Part shown: positions 1 through 30,946 of the stretch, piece by piece | Numbering within the stretch: position 1 is the first letter of the stretch | Layout: each line of letters opens with the position of its first letter | Assembly (NCBI RefSeq): GCF_024679245.1 | Contig: NC_090179.1 | Coordinates: 1,563,473 to 1,627,472 of the forward strand | Direction: 5' to 3' | Source of the DNA: Pseudorasbora parva | Lineage: Eukaryota > Chordata > Actinopteri > Cypriniformes > Gobionidae | Length of the DNA: 64,000 nt | Translations under genes and position numbers: made by a program | The notes under the pieces: generated by a model | Seen by the model: the letters and a program-made list of their open reading frames with translations, nothing else | The model's database searches: none | Told to the model about the DNA's origin: nothing

Positions 1-484
1 ATGATCCAAAACATAAAGCAAAATCTACAATGGGATGGTTCAGAAATAACCATATCCAGGTGTTAGAATGGCCAAGTCAAAGTCCAGACCTGAATCCAGT
101 CGAGAATCTGTGGAAAGAACTGAAAACTGCTGTTCACAAACGCTCTCCATCCAACCTCACTGAGCTCCAGCTGTTCTGCAGGAGGAATGGGCAAACATTT
201 CAGTCTCTCGATGAGCAAAACTGATGGAGACAAACCCGAGAGACGTACAGCTGTAATCGCAGCAAAAGGTGGCGCAACAAAGGGTTAACTTAACACGGAC
301 AATTTTCCAGTTTTTGATTTGTTAAAAAAGTTTGAAATATCCAATATATTTCGTTCCACTTCATGATTGTGTCCCAATTGTTGTTGATTCTTCACAAAAA
401 ATTAGTTTCATATCATGCTTGAAGCCTGAAATGTGGCAAAAGGTCGCAAAGTTCAAGGGGGCCGGATACTTTCGCAAGGCACTG
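1..484 (+). mobile_element. 3' end of a Tc1-like (DD34E) transposon
   Basis: The segment holds the C-terminal part of a Tc1-type transposase followed by a non-coding tail. It ends in a typical Tc1 terminal repeat (reading inward from the end: CAGTGCCTTGCGAAAGTA) at 484, followed by the expected TA target dinucleotide at 485-486. The 5' part lies outside the window. It is a fossil, because the coding part is frameshifted. Confidence 0.85.
3..288 (+). pseudogene. Tc1-like transposase, C-terminal fragment, frameshifted
   Basis: Translation from base 3 gives the end of a Tc1/mariner transposase, which cuts and pastes DNA using a DDE catalytic triad. The second aspartate falls in the context DPKH and the glutamate in [11 protein letters not shown], 34 residues apart, which is the Tc1 spacing. 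After the LTELQLFC stretch the frame is lost. Family-like residues continue in other frames ([10 protein letters not shown], then TAVIAAKGGATK up to a TAA at 286-288), so at least two frameshifts and a stop separate it from a working gene. The N-terminal DNA-binding region lies before the window. No role for the host is suggested. Confidence 0.85.
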
Positions 485-677
485 TAGTTAAGTCTTATAT
501 AGTTAGCATCAAACAAACAAACAATTTGTATTCTCAGTGATTAAAGATTAAACATCTAACAAAAATATTGCACCGCCACCAAATAGGTAGCATACAAATC
601 GGCATTAACGGGACCCTAACTCTGGGCTGCCTGAACTTACTCTTGGACTCGTTCTGGAACCAGCACACCTGGAGTAA

Positions 678-708
<31 letters not shown>

Positions 709-998
709 GTAACCTTGTTTCTGGAATACCCCCCCAGATAACTTAAGTACTGTGGTAATCTAACGAGCTAGAGACCAGGATCATATTAAAGAAACATCCA
801 GGTCATCATTTATATAGTTGGATCAGGAGTTCAGTTAGCTTGGCACAAAACAAAAAGCTTAAACAGAGCACACGTTTAGATTAAATTCACCTTCAATGTT
901 GTTATACTTGAGCCGAAGTCTGTTCAAAGATTTCAGCCTTCGATTTGGATGGGAACCCTGACAGCTGAAGAGAAGCACCACGGAGACACATTTGAATA
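485..998. other. Intergenic, no gene seen; short GT microsatellite
   Basis: Between the Tc1 tail and the presumed 3' end of kpna4 I see only AT-rich sequence and a GT run at about 682-708. No convincing coding exon is visible on either strand. Confidence 0.5.
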
Positions 999-1004
999 TT
1001 TATT
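999..1004 (-). terminator. Candidate kpna4 polyadenylation signal
   Basis: The plus-strand hexamer TTTATT reads AATAAA on the kpna4 strand, about 1.7 kb past its stop codon, so the transcript would be cleaved at about 970-985. The length of the 3' UTR is inferred; other A/T-rich hexamers exist and transcript data would decide. Confidence 0.35.
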
Positions 1005-2713
1005 TGAATAGGTACAGAGCCTGTAGTCTATGTCCAACAGGATACGTACACCATCTATTTTTGTCTTCTTTTGAAACTACATATTTGCAAACAAGGAATG
1101 CCGCTGGGGAGGGGAGGGCTGTAAATAAAATATGATATAGCCATCAAGAGCTTACGCAAATCAAAGACAGCTCTACAGTCAACTAAAACTCAGAAACAGA
1201 AAGGATGATAAACCGACAGGGGAAACTGCACGTGCTCTGCACAGTCCTGCTGAAATATTGCTCAACACTGAACATGAATATCTACAAATAAAGAGGGACT
1301 CCGTATGCGAGTGATAGTTTACACACCTCCAATGTGGCAATGTGCAAAAAGCGGTAGAATTGCTCGGTCAGGAACGCTGAGGGGCTTAAAACGGCAGAAA
1401 AAGAAAAAAAATATGATCACAGAAACATTACAGTAGGTACTTTTTAAAAGAAAAAAAAGAAAAAAAGAACAAAAAGCTTACACTTACGAAACTAAAACCC
1501 ACTAAAATGAACTATGCTGCAGTTTAGCACATGCAAAGGATATGTCTGAAACCTCTCACACACGCAACGCCTCCCCACATGATCACGTGGCGGCCCTAAA
1601 GCAGGCAGTGCCCTCAGAGAACAGCGCTAAGGGTCAGAAATGTACAAGAGCCCGAGTTTGTGCAGAGGTACAACAGTGCACAATGTGTATTACATGTATT
1701 TACACCAGCACTGAAAATTAAAAGCAGACACTGTGGCGGGAGACAAAGAAAATGGGCAGAAAAGAACAAAAACACACATCCTCGACCGATCTCCTCGACG
1801 CGACGGCCAAAGCTCAGTCCAGTGTCATCAGCACGAAATCATATTTAAAAGGAGAAGGGGAAATTAAAGTCATGACATTGTCTTCTTTAGATCACTGATG
1901 CCAAATCAATCCATTACAAGGTGATTTTTTTTCTTTTTAACTCATTTAGTCTCCTCTTCCAGGCTATTCCACAATTTGCCGCTGAATTGCCAGAACGGTC
2001 ACCTTTCCACGCGGCGGTTGATTTTTCCAAGTCGACTCGCTTCCATTCAGTCCTGCATTTCACCAGTCAGTCAAGCACACACACCACCATCACGTCCATT
2101 CACTTGGGCACATGCAGCACAGAGACGCGCCGTTGGGCTGGCGTGCAGGGAGGGCTCTGGTCTGCTGGGTCCGCTCTCCAGCATGTCAGACACACTCTTC
2201 TCTCTCTCTCTCACACACACACACACACGCACGCACTCGCTCACACACACGCACGCCTCGGGAGACCTCAGAAGTGTGTTTTGTGTTGTCAGTGAGGTCC
2301 TCCTTTATCATCCTTACCTCAGATTACTAAATTGAGACGTCTTCGTTATTCCCATTGGTTGGGTTTGTTTTTGTGGAAAAGACACGCCAGGCAGTTTTGG
2401 TGAAGTTTGCTCCGAGCGCGTTCGGTTTAGATGGTGGTGTTTTTGAAACGCAGCAGTCACCCACTCACTCTCTCTCACTCGCTCGCATCCACTCAAAGCC
2501 ATCCTCATCTCAAATGCCGACTGGACGCTTCCTTCAGAAGGAACGCCACTCAATTTCTCTCAGGTTAGATGCAGCTGGATCCCATCAGCCAAGCACAACG
2601 GATCTAATATTTATCACACTCTCTCGCGCTCTCTCTCGCTCGCTCTCTCTAATTATTTTTAATGTTGAACAGAGTGCTGCATCACAAACAAAACTCCAGA
2701 TTTCCTGTCGCGT
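1005..2713 (-). other. kpna4: Presumed kpna4 3' untranslated region
   Basis: This stretch lies between the kpna4 stop codon and the candidate AATAAA. It contains CA-rich microsatellites (about 2201-2260) and several short open frames that look like chance. No other gene is visible. Its assignment as 3' UTR is inferred from position only. Confidence 0.4.
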
Positions 2714-20968
<18,255 letters not shown>

Positions 20969-20969
20969 G

Positions 20970-21160
20970 TTTGCCGCTGTGTGTTGATATACTCTTTAAT
21001 TTAGACGTATCTGCAGTTATCTGGAGCTCAATGTGTTCGCTCGGCTCTTGTAGACACCGGAATGTTTTATGCTAATGAGGCGCGGTGTATGCTGGGATTG
21101 CCGGTGGAGCGGCACCGCCTCACGCGGCGTGGGGAGAATGACGGAGGAGTGCGGGACACG
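20970..21160 (-). promoter_or_regulatory. kpna4: kpna4 5' UTR and CpG-rich promoter region
   Basis: CpG density rises sharply over about 20,640-21,150, around the first exon, as is usual for a housekeeping promoter. On the kpna4 strand an AATCCCAGCATACACCGCG segment (about 21,082-21,101) resembles the ZNF143/STAF site. A GC-rich CCGCCT stretch lies upstream of it. The start of transcription is not visible from sequence; the site assignment is inference. Confidence 0.5.
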
Positions 21161-21259
21161 TTATATATATTATAGCATTATTGTCTGATCGCAAATTAAT
21201 CGATGGTCACTCTCTGTGTGTTTTATGCTTCTGGAATCGCCTACAAAATAATATATTTT

Positions 21260-21530
21260 GTAACGAATCACAGCGACGGGAGAAAAGAAGCTTTTAAAGC
21301 TTCGAATCAATTGATTCAGTGTCCGAATCGCCCCTTGCTGGCGGCCTCTGCTGGTCAGAACATGCAACAAAACTCAGGCCAAACACGTAAAACACCGTTT
21401 ACAAACACATTGCAAATGTTTTATTGAAAATAAAATAATTAAAATGCCATAAACTAATCATGTAATAAGATTAATTATCAAGGGTCTGTATGATATGCAT
21501 TCTTTTGTCAGTATTCAGGGCTTTTTTTGT
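21260..21530. repeat. Dispersed repeat, related to 32,510-32,770
   Basis: Both copies run through CTGCTGGTCA, AACATGCA, a CAAACACA/CCAATTACA stretch, a loose TAAT-rich block and a GTCTGTATRATATG segment ending near AGGGCTTT. The shared order indicates one interspersed repeat family. No coding potential is evident. Confidence 0.6.
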
Positions 21531-22396
21531 TTGGTCCATGGATGGCTCAGCTAAACAGGCCAATAAGAGACTGTTATAGTTTTACATATCTAATGTTAGT
21601 GTTGTAAATCAAGACCACCTAATCTGGGACCAATCAAATCAAATATTAACAACAGCCTGCATCTTTGCACTGCAGATTAAGGTACAAGATCTAAATTGGT
21701 AAATAACAAATGCATAAATATAATGTAAAACTTTTTGGTATAAAAGCAATATCATGTTTGCGGTTACTGGTATGTAACTTAAGGTATTAATATTTAGGGG
21801 TTAGTAAGGTACAAAGATTTACCTTTTCACTTTTGTACCTTAAGGTACAACACCAGTGACAGAAACGTACTATTTTTTTGTGGCAATTTAGTGCTATCCC
21901 AGCAGTTGTGGTGTTGAAACAAAATCCTGAGTCCTCAAAGTCTGAGACAGAGACAAGACCAAGACCTTCAGAAAAGGGTTTCAAGACCGGTCTCCAGTAC
22001 TACAACACTACAAAACTGATCTTTGAAAAACCTGTGAGATTTGACAAAGGTGTCATATTTGTTTTGGATTTGTCAAAAGAGGATGGCTGCTTTTATTCAT
22101 ATAGCCTACTGAATGTACTGTAAAGTGGATTCCTCACCTAAGGTTTATGAATGGGTAATTAACTCTATTTTCACCTAAACTGTTGCATGTGGTTAGGTCG
22201 TATACAGAGTATCAGTCTGTGAAATGCCCCAATTATCCATTGGAGGACTGGATCTTTCCAATGTCAAATGTAACAATTTTTGGATTAGAAGAATCCTTAT
22301 TTAGCCTGGATGCCAGCCGAACTCAGCCCCGTCCACAACATTTGAGCTCTGGCAGTTCGACTTGATCCATAGAGGAGTAATTACGCTGAACAAAAA

Positions 22397-25300
22397 CTAA
22401 CCAATGAGATCATCAGGGCGGGCTTTAGCCGATGACGGACAGATGATCAACAGTAACTGACCAATGAAATCATCAGGGCAGGCTTTAGCCGATGATGGAC
22501 AGATGATCAACAGAAACTGACCAATGAAATCATCAGGGCGGGCTTTAGACGATGACAGACAGATGATCAACAGAAACTGACCAATGAGATCATCAGGGCG
22601 GGCTTTAGCCGATGACGGACAGATGATCAACAGAAACTGACCAATGAGATCATCAGGGCGGGCTTTAGCCGATGACGGACAGATAATCAACAGAAACTGA
22701 CCAATGAGATCATCAGGGCGGGCTTTAGCCGATGACGGACAGATGATCAACAGAAACTGACCAATGAGATCATCAGGGCAGGCTTTAGCCGATGACGGAC
22801 AGATGATCAACAGAAACTGACCAATGAGATCATCAGGGCGGGCTTTAGCCGATGACGGACAGATGATCAACAGAAACTGACCAATGAGATCATCAGGGCA
22901 GGCTTTAGCCGATGACGGACAGATGATCAACAGAAACTGACCAATGAAATCATCAGGGCGGGCTTTAGCCGATGACGGACAGATGATCAACAGAAACTGA
23001 CCAATGAAATCATCAGGGCAGGCTTTAGCCGATGACAGACAGATGATCAACAGAAACTGACCAATGAGATCATCAGGGCGGGCTTTAGCCGATGACGGAC
23101 AGATGATCAACAGAAACTGACCAATGAGATCATCAGGGCGGGCTTTAGCCGATGACGGACAGATGATCAACAGAAACTGACCAATGAGATCATCAGGGCG
23201 GGCTTTAGCCGATGACAGACAGATGATCAACAGAAACTGACCAATGAGATCATCAGGGCGGGCTTTAGCCGATGACAGACAGATGATCAACAGAAACTGA
23301 CCAATGAGATCATCAGGGCGGGCTTTAGCCGATGACGGTCAGATGGTCAACAGAAACTGACCAATGAGATCATCAGGGCGGGCTTTAGCCGATGACGGAC
23401 AGATGATCAACAGAAAATGACCAATGAGATCATCAGGGCGGGCTTTAGCCGATGACGGTCAGATGGTCAACAGAAACTGACCAATGAGATCATCAGGGCG
23501 GGCTTTAGCCGATGACGGAGAGATGATCAACAGAAACTGACCAATAAAATCATCAGGGCGGGCTTTAGCCGATGACAGACAGATGATCAACAGAAACTGA
23601 CCAATGAGATCATCAGGGCGGGCTTTAGCCGATGACAGACAGATGGTCAACAGAAACGGACCAATGAGATCATCAGGGCGGGCTTTAGCCGATGACGGTC
23701 AGACAGATGGTCAACAGAAACTGACCAATGAGATCATCAGGGCGGGCTTTAGCCGATGACAGACAGACAGATGGTCAACAGAAACTGACCAATGAGATCA
23801 TCAGGGCGGGCTTTAGCCGATGACAGACAGATGGTCAACAGAAACTGACCAATGAGATCATCAGGGCGGGCTTTAGCCGATGACGGTCAGATGGTCAACA
23901 GAAACTGACCAATGAGATCATCAGGGCGGGCTTTAGCCGATGACGGACAGATGATCAACAGAAACTGACCAATAAAATCATCAGGGCGGGCTTTAGCCGA
24001 TGACAGACAGATGGTCAACAGAAACTGACCAATGAGATCATCAGGGCGGGCTTTAGCCGATGATGGACAGACGATCAACAGAAACTGACCAATGAGATTA
24101 GACGATGATGGACAGATAATCAACAGAAACTGACCAATGAGATCATCAGGGTGGGCTTTAGCCGATGACAGACAGATGGTCAACAGAAACTGACCAATGA
24201 GATCATCAGGGCGGGCTTTAGCCGATGACGGACAGATGATCAACAGAAACTGACCAATGAGATCATCAGGGCGGGCTTTAGCCGATGACGGACAGATGAT
24301 CAACAGTAACTGACCAATGAGATCATCAGGGCGGGCTTTAGCCGATGACGGACAGATGATCAACAGTAACTGACCAATGAGATCATCAGGGCGGGCTTTA
24401 GCCGATGACAGTCAGATGGTCAACAGAAACTGACCAATGAGATCATCAGGGCGGGCTTTAGACGATGACGGTCAGATGGTCAACAGAAACTGACCAATGA
24501 GATCATCAGGGCGGGCTTTAGCCGATGACGGTCAGATGGTCAACAGAAACTGACCAATGAGATCATCAGGGCGGGCTTTAGCCGATGACGGTCAGATGGT
24601 CAACAGAAACTGACCAATGAGATCATCAGGGCGGGCTTTAGACGATGACGGTCAGATGGTCAACAGAAACTGACCAATGAGATCATCAGGGCGGGCTTTA
24701 GCCGATGACGGACAGATGGTCAACAGAAACTGACCAATGAGATCATCAGGGCGGGCTTTAGCCGATGACGGACAGATGATCAACAGTAACTGACCAATGA
24801 GATCATCAGGGCAGGCTTTAGCCGATGATGGACAGATGATCAACAGAAACTGACCAATAAAATCATCAGGGCGGGCTTTAGACGATGATGGACAGATAAT
24901 TAACAGAAACTGACCAATGAGATCATCAGGGCGGGCTTTAGCCGATGACGGACAGATGATCAACAGAAACTGACCAATGAGATCATCAGGGCGGGCTTTA
25001 GCCGATGACGGACAGATGATCAACAGAAACTGACCAATGAGATCATCAGGGCGGGCTTTAGCCGATGACAGACAGATGATCAACAGAAACTGACCAATGA
25101 AATCATCAGGGCGGGCTTTAGCCGATGACGGACAGATGATCAACAGTAACTGACCAATGAAATCATCAGGGCGGGCTTTAGCCGATGACAGACAGATAAT
25201 TAACAGAAACTGACCAATGAGATCATCAGGGCGGGCTTTAGCCGATGACGGACAGATGATCAACAGAAACTGACCAATGAGATCATCAGGGCGGGCTTTA

Positions 25301-25941
25301 GACGATGACGGACAGATGATCAACAGAAACTGACCAATGAGATCATCAGGGCGGGCTTTAGCCGATGACGGACAGATGATCAACAGAAACTGACCAATGA
25401 GATCATCAGGGCGGGCTTTAGCCGATGACAGACAGATGATCAACAGAAACTGACCAATGAGATCATCAGGGCGGGCTTTAGACGATGACGGACAGATGAT
25501 CAACAGAAACTGACCAATGAGATCATCAGGACGGGCTTTAGCCGATGACGGACAGATGATCAACAGAAACTGACCAATGAGATCATCAGGGCGGGCTTTA
25601 GCCGATGACGGACAGATGATCAACAGAAACTGACCAATGAGATCATCAGGGCGGGCTTTAGCCGATGACGGACAGATGATCAACAGAAACTGACCAATGA
25701 GATCATCAGGGCGGGCTTTAGCCGATGACGGTCAGATGATCAACAGAAACTGACCAATGAGATCATCAGGGCGGGCTTTAGCCGATGACGGACAGATGAT
25801 CAACAGAAACTGACCAATGAGATCATCAGGGCGGGCTTTAGCCGATGACAGACAGATGATCAACAGAAACTGACCAATGAGATCATCAGGGCGGGCTTTA
25901 GACGATGACGGACAGATGATCAACAGAAACTGACCAATGAG
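22397..25941. repeat. 60-bp minisatellite, about 59 copies
   Basis: These are near-identical 60-bp units, the same sequence as at 5,024-5,623. Each has CCAAT, GGGCGGGC and a GATGACGG(A/T) segment. Irregularities include two units lengthened by 4 bases (near 23,700 and 23,765) and one shortened unit near 24,090. These break the otherwise open minus-strand frame into separate ORFs, which argues against a coding role. Confidence 0.97.
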
Positions 25942-28900
25942 CAGAGCTGCCAACTCTCACGCATTGGCCGTGAGACACACGCATTTGAATGGTTTCACAC
26001 GCTCACACGCCACACTCTTGATTTCTCACGCTGAAGTGTCAACCCTGTCGGTCAAATGCCTGAAAGATAAGTTTATCTATAGATCTACCTGATGAGCCAC
26101 TCGTAATCGATTAGTTATGCTTTCGGTGAGGGGGTTCAAGATAAATGTGCAACTAAATAAGTGTAGCGCGACCAAAAGCTACATTCCGTTTTGAGTTCTG
26201 ACGAGAAGCTAACTTCTTTAGTCTCTAGCTCTAGCTAACTATGGTCGCAAGTTCCATCATTAACGTTAAACGAGTCGGTGTTTCCCGAAACATTGTTCCA
26301 ACAAACGTTTGCAAACTGCATCACAAAGTTGGTTGGAATGACAGCTCTCGACCTGTGATTAGAAGCAGAGTTTCTTGGTTTCATGACATGTGGACTTAAA
26401 TGTCCATTTTTTTAACGAAACAATTCGTAACGAAAATAAATTAGTCAAGCAATGCGCACGCGAGCAGCTCATGACTGGAGTCTCAGAGCGGTTCTGTTTG
26501 CGCTTCATCACTGCATGTGTTGTGAGTAACCTGAGCATCTTTAGCCTAATCCTGACTCCTGAGTATCTCATTTAAGTTGCATACATTTTGTTCTTGCACT
26601 GATGTTAAATTTGTAGCCATTTTGCACTTTGACAGCCAGTTTGAGATATAGGCTATATTTCAGAATTTCCCATTGAAATGACTGGGAAAAAGTGTTCCAA
26701 TAAACCCGAATTCACCCCATGCATACTCTGTGAAATCATAATTACATTGCATTATGTTGCTTGGAACCCCAAATATTACAACATTCTTCATTAACAGTTA
26801 TTCAGTTATTTGTAACAATCTCATTGTAAAAAAAGAAGAAGAATAAAGTAGTTTCAATATAGCTAGCTACTTTTTGAAAGTAGTGTAGCTACTTTTTCAT
26901 AAGGGTAGCTTGAATGCAACTTAACTACTTAAAGTAGTTTTACTACAAACATTTTTTTTAGATCACCCACAGCAAAAAAAAGAGCCGCACAACAGACAGG
27001 ACAGACAGATTTTTTCCCTTTTCTTCCCTGTATAAAGTATGCTGTAGGTTGATGATGTATAATCAATTTGTTCCATTTAGAGAAAATCATGCTCTAGTCA
27101 GGGGGCGTAACTTCAGTGCAACCCTACCCACATCGGGGTACTGGCGACAGTGACTCCACATGATATTGTGACACTCACATTTCAAATGAAATGCACTGGT
27201 TTCAGATTGGAAAATCACACGGCATTCGCACTCAACCGCCACGCTTAGGATACTGACCACCTTTTCATCAGAGCATGTGAGCGAAGCAGACTGGTGTGAT
27301 GCTGCGCTAGATATTCCATTGTATGCCAGTGCTCTCCACTCACACTTCCCTCTAAAATGTGAATTGTTTGATTTAAAAGTAGCAATTTCAAGCTTTCTTT
27401 AGACGTATGTTTCATGTTTATGTCATGTGATAAGTATTCAGAGTTCCAGATTCTCTCGCAGACAGAAAGTGCACCGTTTTTATTTTACAAAAGCACAAAG
27501 TTTTGTTGTTATTGTAAGTTTATTATAAATTATGTCTCACATTTATCTGTATGACCAAAAATGATATCCGCTATCATGATTAGTGAGGGGAAAAAAAACA
27601 TCAGAACTCGCCGGCGCGATTGACGAGCGTAACGAAACCTCTTGCCTGTTTCCGGGGCCTTCCAGTTAAGCTGAAATGATAGGCTAAGTCTGTCCGTTTT
27701 TAATACATTTCTTGAATACATGTTTTAATTAGGCCTATAGATAGTTATTATATGTGTGCCTTTAAAGCAATAGGCTATGCTATATTTTATAAAGTGTAAT
27801 AAATGTAACTTGTCTGGAGTGCTAAATTGCAGAGCTGGTGCAAACGTATCCATATTGATATGATCAGATCAGACGCGTTCTCTTTAAAATGTCGTATTTT
27901 TTGTTGTTTTTTTATTGTTTTTTTTTTTTAAATAATAATTGCACAGCACATATTCACATATAGGCGATTCATCTAAACGGCGTCGGGATGTTCATTAACC
28001 GTATAACGCTGTGAAGTTAGCCAGTTTTTTTTAACCCCAAAGCAAAGTATGATCAAGAATACGAGCGTGTGTGTTGGAGAGAGATGCACGAAAAAATAAC
28101 TACCAAACTAAGCTACTGATTTTAGTTGGTCTAAATCATGGGCGGCCAACTAAAATGGTCTAAATCAATTCCATTTGTAGCCTTAAATTAAATAGCTCAG
28201 TATTTTTTTCTGCCTGTATTGGGCATAAGATTAGTAGCCTAATGAATGTGTGCATATTGTGAATTAATTTAATAAACATAATTACCTTTCCCAGTAGCCT
28301 TCAATAAATTAACGTGTCTGCAAAAATGATTCATAAAACATAAATATCAGTTAACCAGATTTACTTTCTTCACTGACGAAAATTGTCCCTGACATGGTTT
28401 TTAAGCTATTTTTATCTATTTTTTTTTGGTCTTCAGAACATATTAAAATGCACATATGTAGATCATAGAAATCAAAATTTTCTCGGGGGTGCATGCCCCC
28501 GAACCCCCCTAACTAACTCACATTTGGAATCTGAGTGATTATAAAACCGTGCCTTTATTATGATTGAGGGATGTAGGTCCTATACAGAATAAGGCCTTAA
28601 TATTTGATTTATAAGTAGCAATAAACAGCCAAGATCGCAATATAGAATTGGACGCTAAACTAAAGTGTTACCATTTTTGTAATACCCTCACTGGCCTCAC
28701 TGGGCCCGTCATTACTAAGTTACGCCACTGTCTCTAGTGCTTTAAAATGTGTGTGTCTATAGGATGTATATACAAACCGTCATATAGATGCAAAAAACAA
28801 ACAAACAATAGTACCCCATTCAAATGCTGATGCATATATAGAGAGCGCTATTATTAATATTATTTATTTTTGCAATTTATTTTTGCAATTTCTGCTTTGT

Positions 28901-28966
28901 ACGGCAACATTTTGGTTGGCACCACTAAATCTCACTCTAAGTTTTTTTGAAAAGTTGGCAGCTCTG
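25942..28966. mobile_element. hAT transposon inserted into the 60-bp array
   Basis: The left terminus CAGAGCTGCCAACTCTCACG and the right terminus AAGTTGGCAGCTCTG are inverted. A perfect 8-bp duplication CCAATGAG (25934-25941, 28967-28974), taken from within a minisatellite unit, flanks the element. Eight-bp duplications and CAGAG termini are typical of hAT elements. No intact transposase is visible; part of its 3,025 bases is a second, nested insertion. Confidence 0.92.
27099..28730. mobile_element. Second hAT-like element nested in the first
   Basis: The left end CAGGGGGCGTAACTTCAG pairs with the right end CTAAGTTACGCCACTG. The flanking 8-mers are GCTCTAGT (27091-27098) and TCTCTAGT (28731-28738), seven of eight identical. 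The interior is AT-rich with a GGGGGTGCATGCCCCC palindrome near 28,485. No transposase is recognisable. Confidence 0.85.
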
Positions 28967-29000
28967 CCAATGAGATCATCAGGGCGGGCTTTAGATGATG

Positions 29001-29404
29001 ACAACATTCGTTTGTATATCATGATAGAAATATATGTGCAAATGCTTTATAGTTTTGTCAATTGATGTAAAACATGTTTGAAATTATGCCAACTAGGAAA
29101 AGGGATATATTTAAGTTGATTTAAACTGTTTTTAAACCAGTTGTCCTAACAAAAGTCAAGGCTGGACGGTCGCCCCATATGATGTTTTGGCACTTCGCAT
29201 AGCAAAAAAATTATGAAAAACTTAAAAATTTGTTAGAGTTAAAGTTAGAGTGGTTTAGTAGGTGAAGAAGGTATAACAAGTAGATGAGACATTTTTATGT
29301 ATTTTTTAGTTTTTTCTGCAAATTTATAAAATTACCCCGTACAGAAAAAGGGGGCGTCACGTCATAGACCCAAACTCAAATGGTCATTTTTCTTATTCTG
29401 AATT
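29001..29404. other. Intergenic, nothing recognised
   Basis: AT-rich sequence between the truncated transposon and the next repeat. I see no exon, RNA gene or terminal repeat. Confidence 0.4.
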
Positions 29405-30330
29405 CTTAAAGGGGCGGTGAAACACTCAGTTTCAGTCAATCTCATGTCAATCTTGAGTACCTATAGAGTAGTATTGCATCCTTCATATCTCCGAAAAGTC
29501 TTTAGTTTTATTATATTTATAAAAGAAATATGGGCTGTACCGAGTCTTTCCGGAAAAAAACGAGCGCCTGGAGGCGTATCGTGTGGGCGGAGCTAAAGAA
29601 TGACGAGCGCAAAGCGGTGACGTCCTCAAGCGTGGAGAAACCCATCGCTATCGATCTCAGCTAATAGATATATGATCCAGAATCATTCGGAGGCTGAAAT
29701 AAACTGAACAGGAGAAACAGCAACAGCAGGACGTCCGTCTCTGTGGTATGGACTGTATTTAGTGGCCTGTCAACATTTGTGTGTGTTTACTCGCAGTTTA
29801 TGAGGACATGATTCGGTTTATGGACTATTGTATGCGACTAAACCTTAGCAGTAGCAAGCAAAACGGTTTTGCACGTCAGACTAGTGTAACGTTATACAGA
29901 GAACAGCAATGGAGTAACCGTTAGCGCATTTGAATGACGAAGCACGCGATCGTGTCGTTTACTGATGTTTACTCACGCGACGATAGCCGACAGCACAGAC
30001 ATTTGAAGCAGTTTTACTCACCGGCTGCTTCCAAAGCAGGACCGAACCTTTATCACTGGGACCGCTCCGTCAAAAACACACTTCTTTGGTATGATTTGGT
30101 GAAGTCCTGTGACAGCAGTGAACGTAGGAGATCCACTTTTGCGACGCGACTGAAGCGAAGCTTTGAAGCTTCCCGTCATTTCTGCGTTTAAATCGGTTCA
30201 AATGCAGCGCTGCCTTCCCAGAATGCTGTGCTGAAGCGTTGAAGTCGCTCGACGTCACCCATAGGAATAAAGTGGAGCGCGGCGCGGACTATAACGACAT
30301 ATTTGATCAAGAATGTGCACACATGTACCA
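29405..30330. mobile_element. Cyprinid interspersed repeat with GC-rich body
   Basis: It begins with AAAGGGGCGGTGAAACACTC and continues through a GTCTTTCCGG and GGCGTATCGTGTGGGCGGAG region, a sequence I recognise as a common cyprinid repeat. The right boundary is approximate. The 85-residue open frame at 29,934-30,191 lies inside it and matches no known protein to my eye. Confidence 0.55.
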
Positions 30331-30783
30331 AGTGGCATACAGTGGGCTATAGTTCTGCTGATGTGTTTGTTTCGTGATGTAGCGGTGACTGTTCTTTATA
30401 AGGAAAGTGGATTGAGCAACACATGTAAGCATGAAGTATACGTTCTATTTTAAACATATGACGCATGTTCTCTACCTTCTGAGGAAATCTCTTCCTAGTG
30501 AGTTCCTCTACATAACATCCAAATTCAGTGAACTGCCCAGAAGACAACGAGACAACAACAGCGAAGGAGAAGACGACAACGATGAAGAGAAAGAGGGACA
30601 GAGGAGGGATGGAGAAGGGAGAAGGGTAGAGGAACGGAGGAGTGGACAAACACAAACAGCTAGCATGAAATAATCACTTTTCAATGTCTCTACTATGTCT
30701 GACATACAAAGATAATCAATAAGAGATCTCTTGGCAAAATGACCGGTATCCGGTCCTGTGATTCAATCCTAACGGGGACAAAG

Positions 30784-30946
30784 CTGTAATTTGAGATCAA
30801 CAGCAGGATTGTGCTCCAGGAAACGGGACAGCATCTCATATGGTCCACCGGACTGCACCATCTGTGATCAGCTTGAGCTGTGGAAGGTCCAGCATCGTCT
30901 GGTTCCTCTTCAGTTCTCCCGCTGCTGTGGTGCTCCTATGGAAGAG
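30784..30946 (-). pseudogene. hAT (BED-type) transposase core fragment
   Basis: Minus-strand translation from 30946 gives LFHRSTTAAGELKRNQTML, then LPQLKLITDGAVRWT. After a one-base shift it continues as YEMLSRFLEHNPAV. This is the RWNS-YEMLERFLEQQPA-type block found in the catalytic domain of hAT transposases and ZBED proteins. The asparagine-serine expected after RW is replaced and the frame is broken, so it is a decayed transposase. The rest of the element was not delimited. Confidence 0.7.

Larger units (their letters stand above)
22302..29000. mobile_element. TAGCCT-ended DNA transposon, copy with expanded array, interrupted
   Basis: The left end TAGCCTGGATGCCAGCCGAA and the following 95 bases match the start of the element at 4,916. 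An array of the same 60-bp unit follows. A hAT insertion (25,942-28,966) splits the array, and one last partial unit resumes at 28,967-29,000. The right terminus seen in copies 1 and 3 is missing, so this copy is truncated. It begins about 1.3 kb upstream of the kpna4 start codon. Confidence 0.75.

Noticed and set aside
1921..2335. ORFs over 1.9-2.3 kb as a small gene
   Set aside because: They overlap in several frames through a CA/CT-rich tract in the presumed kpna4 3' UTR and show no domain.
22397..25941. CRISPR-like regular array
   Set aside because: Units are directly joined with no unique spacers, and the genome is vertebrate; this is a minisatellite.
22397..25953. Long minus-strand ORFs with LIICPSSAKARPDDLIG repeats (297 and 343 codons)
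   Set aside because: They are translations of a 60-bp minisatellite whose length is divisible by three. They break wherever a unit has a 4-base indel and have no start context or host gene structure.
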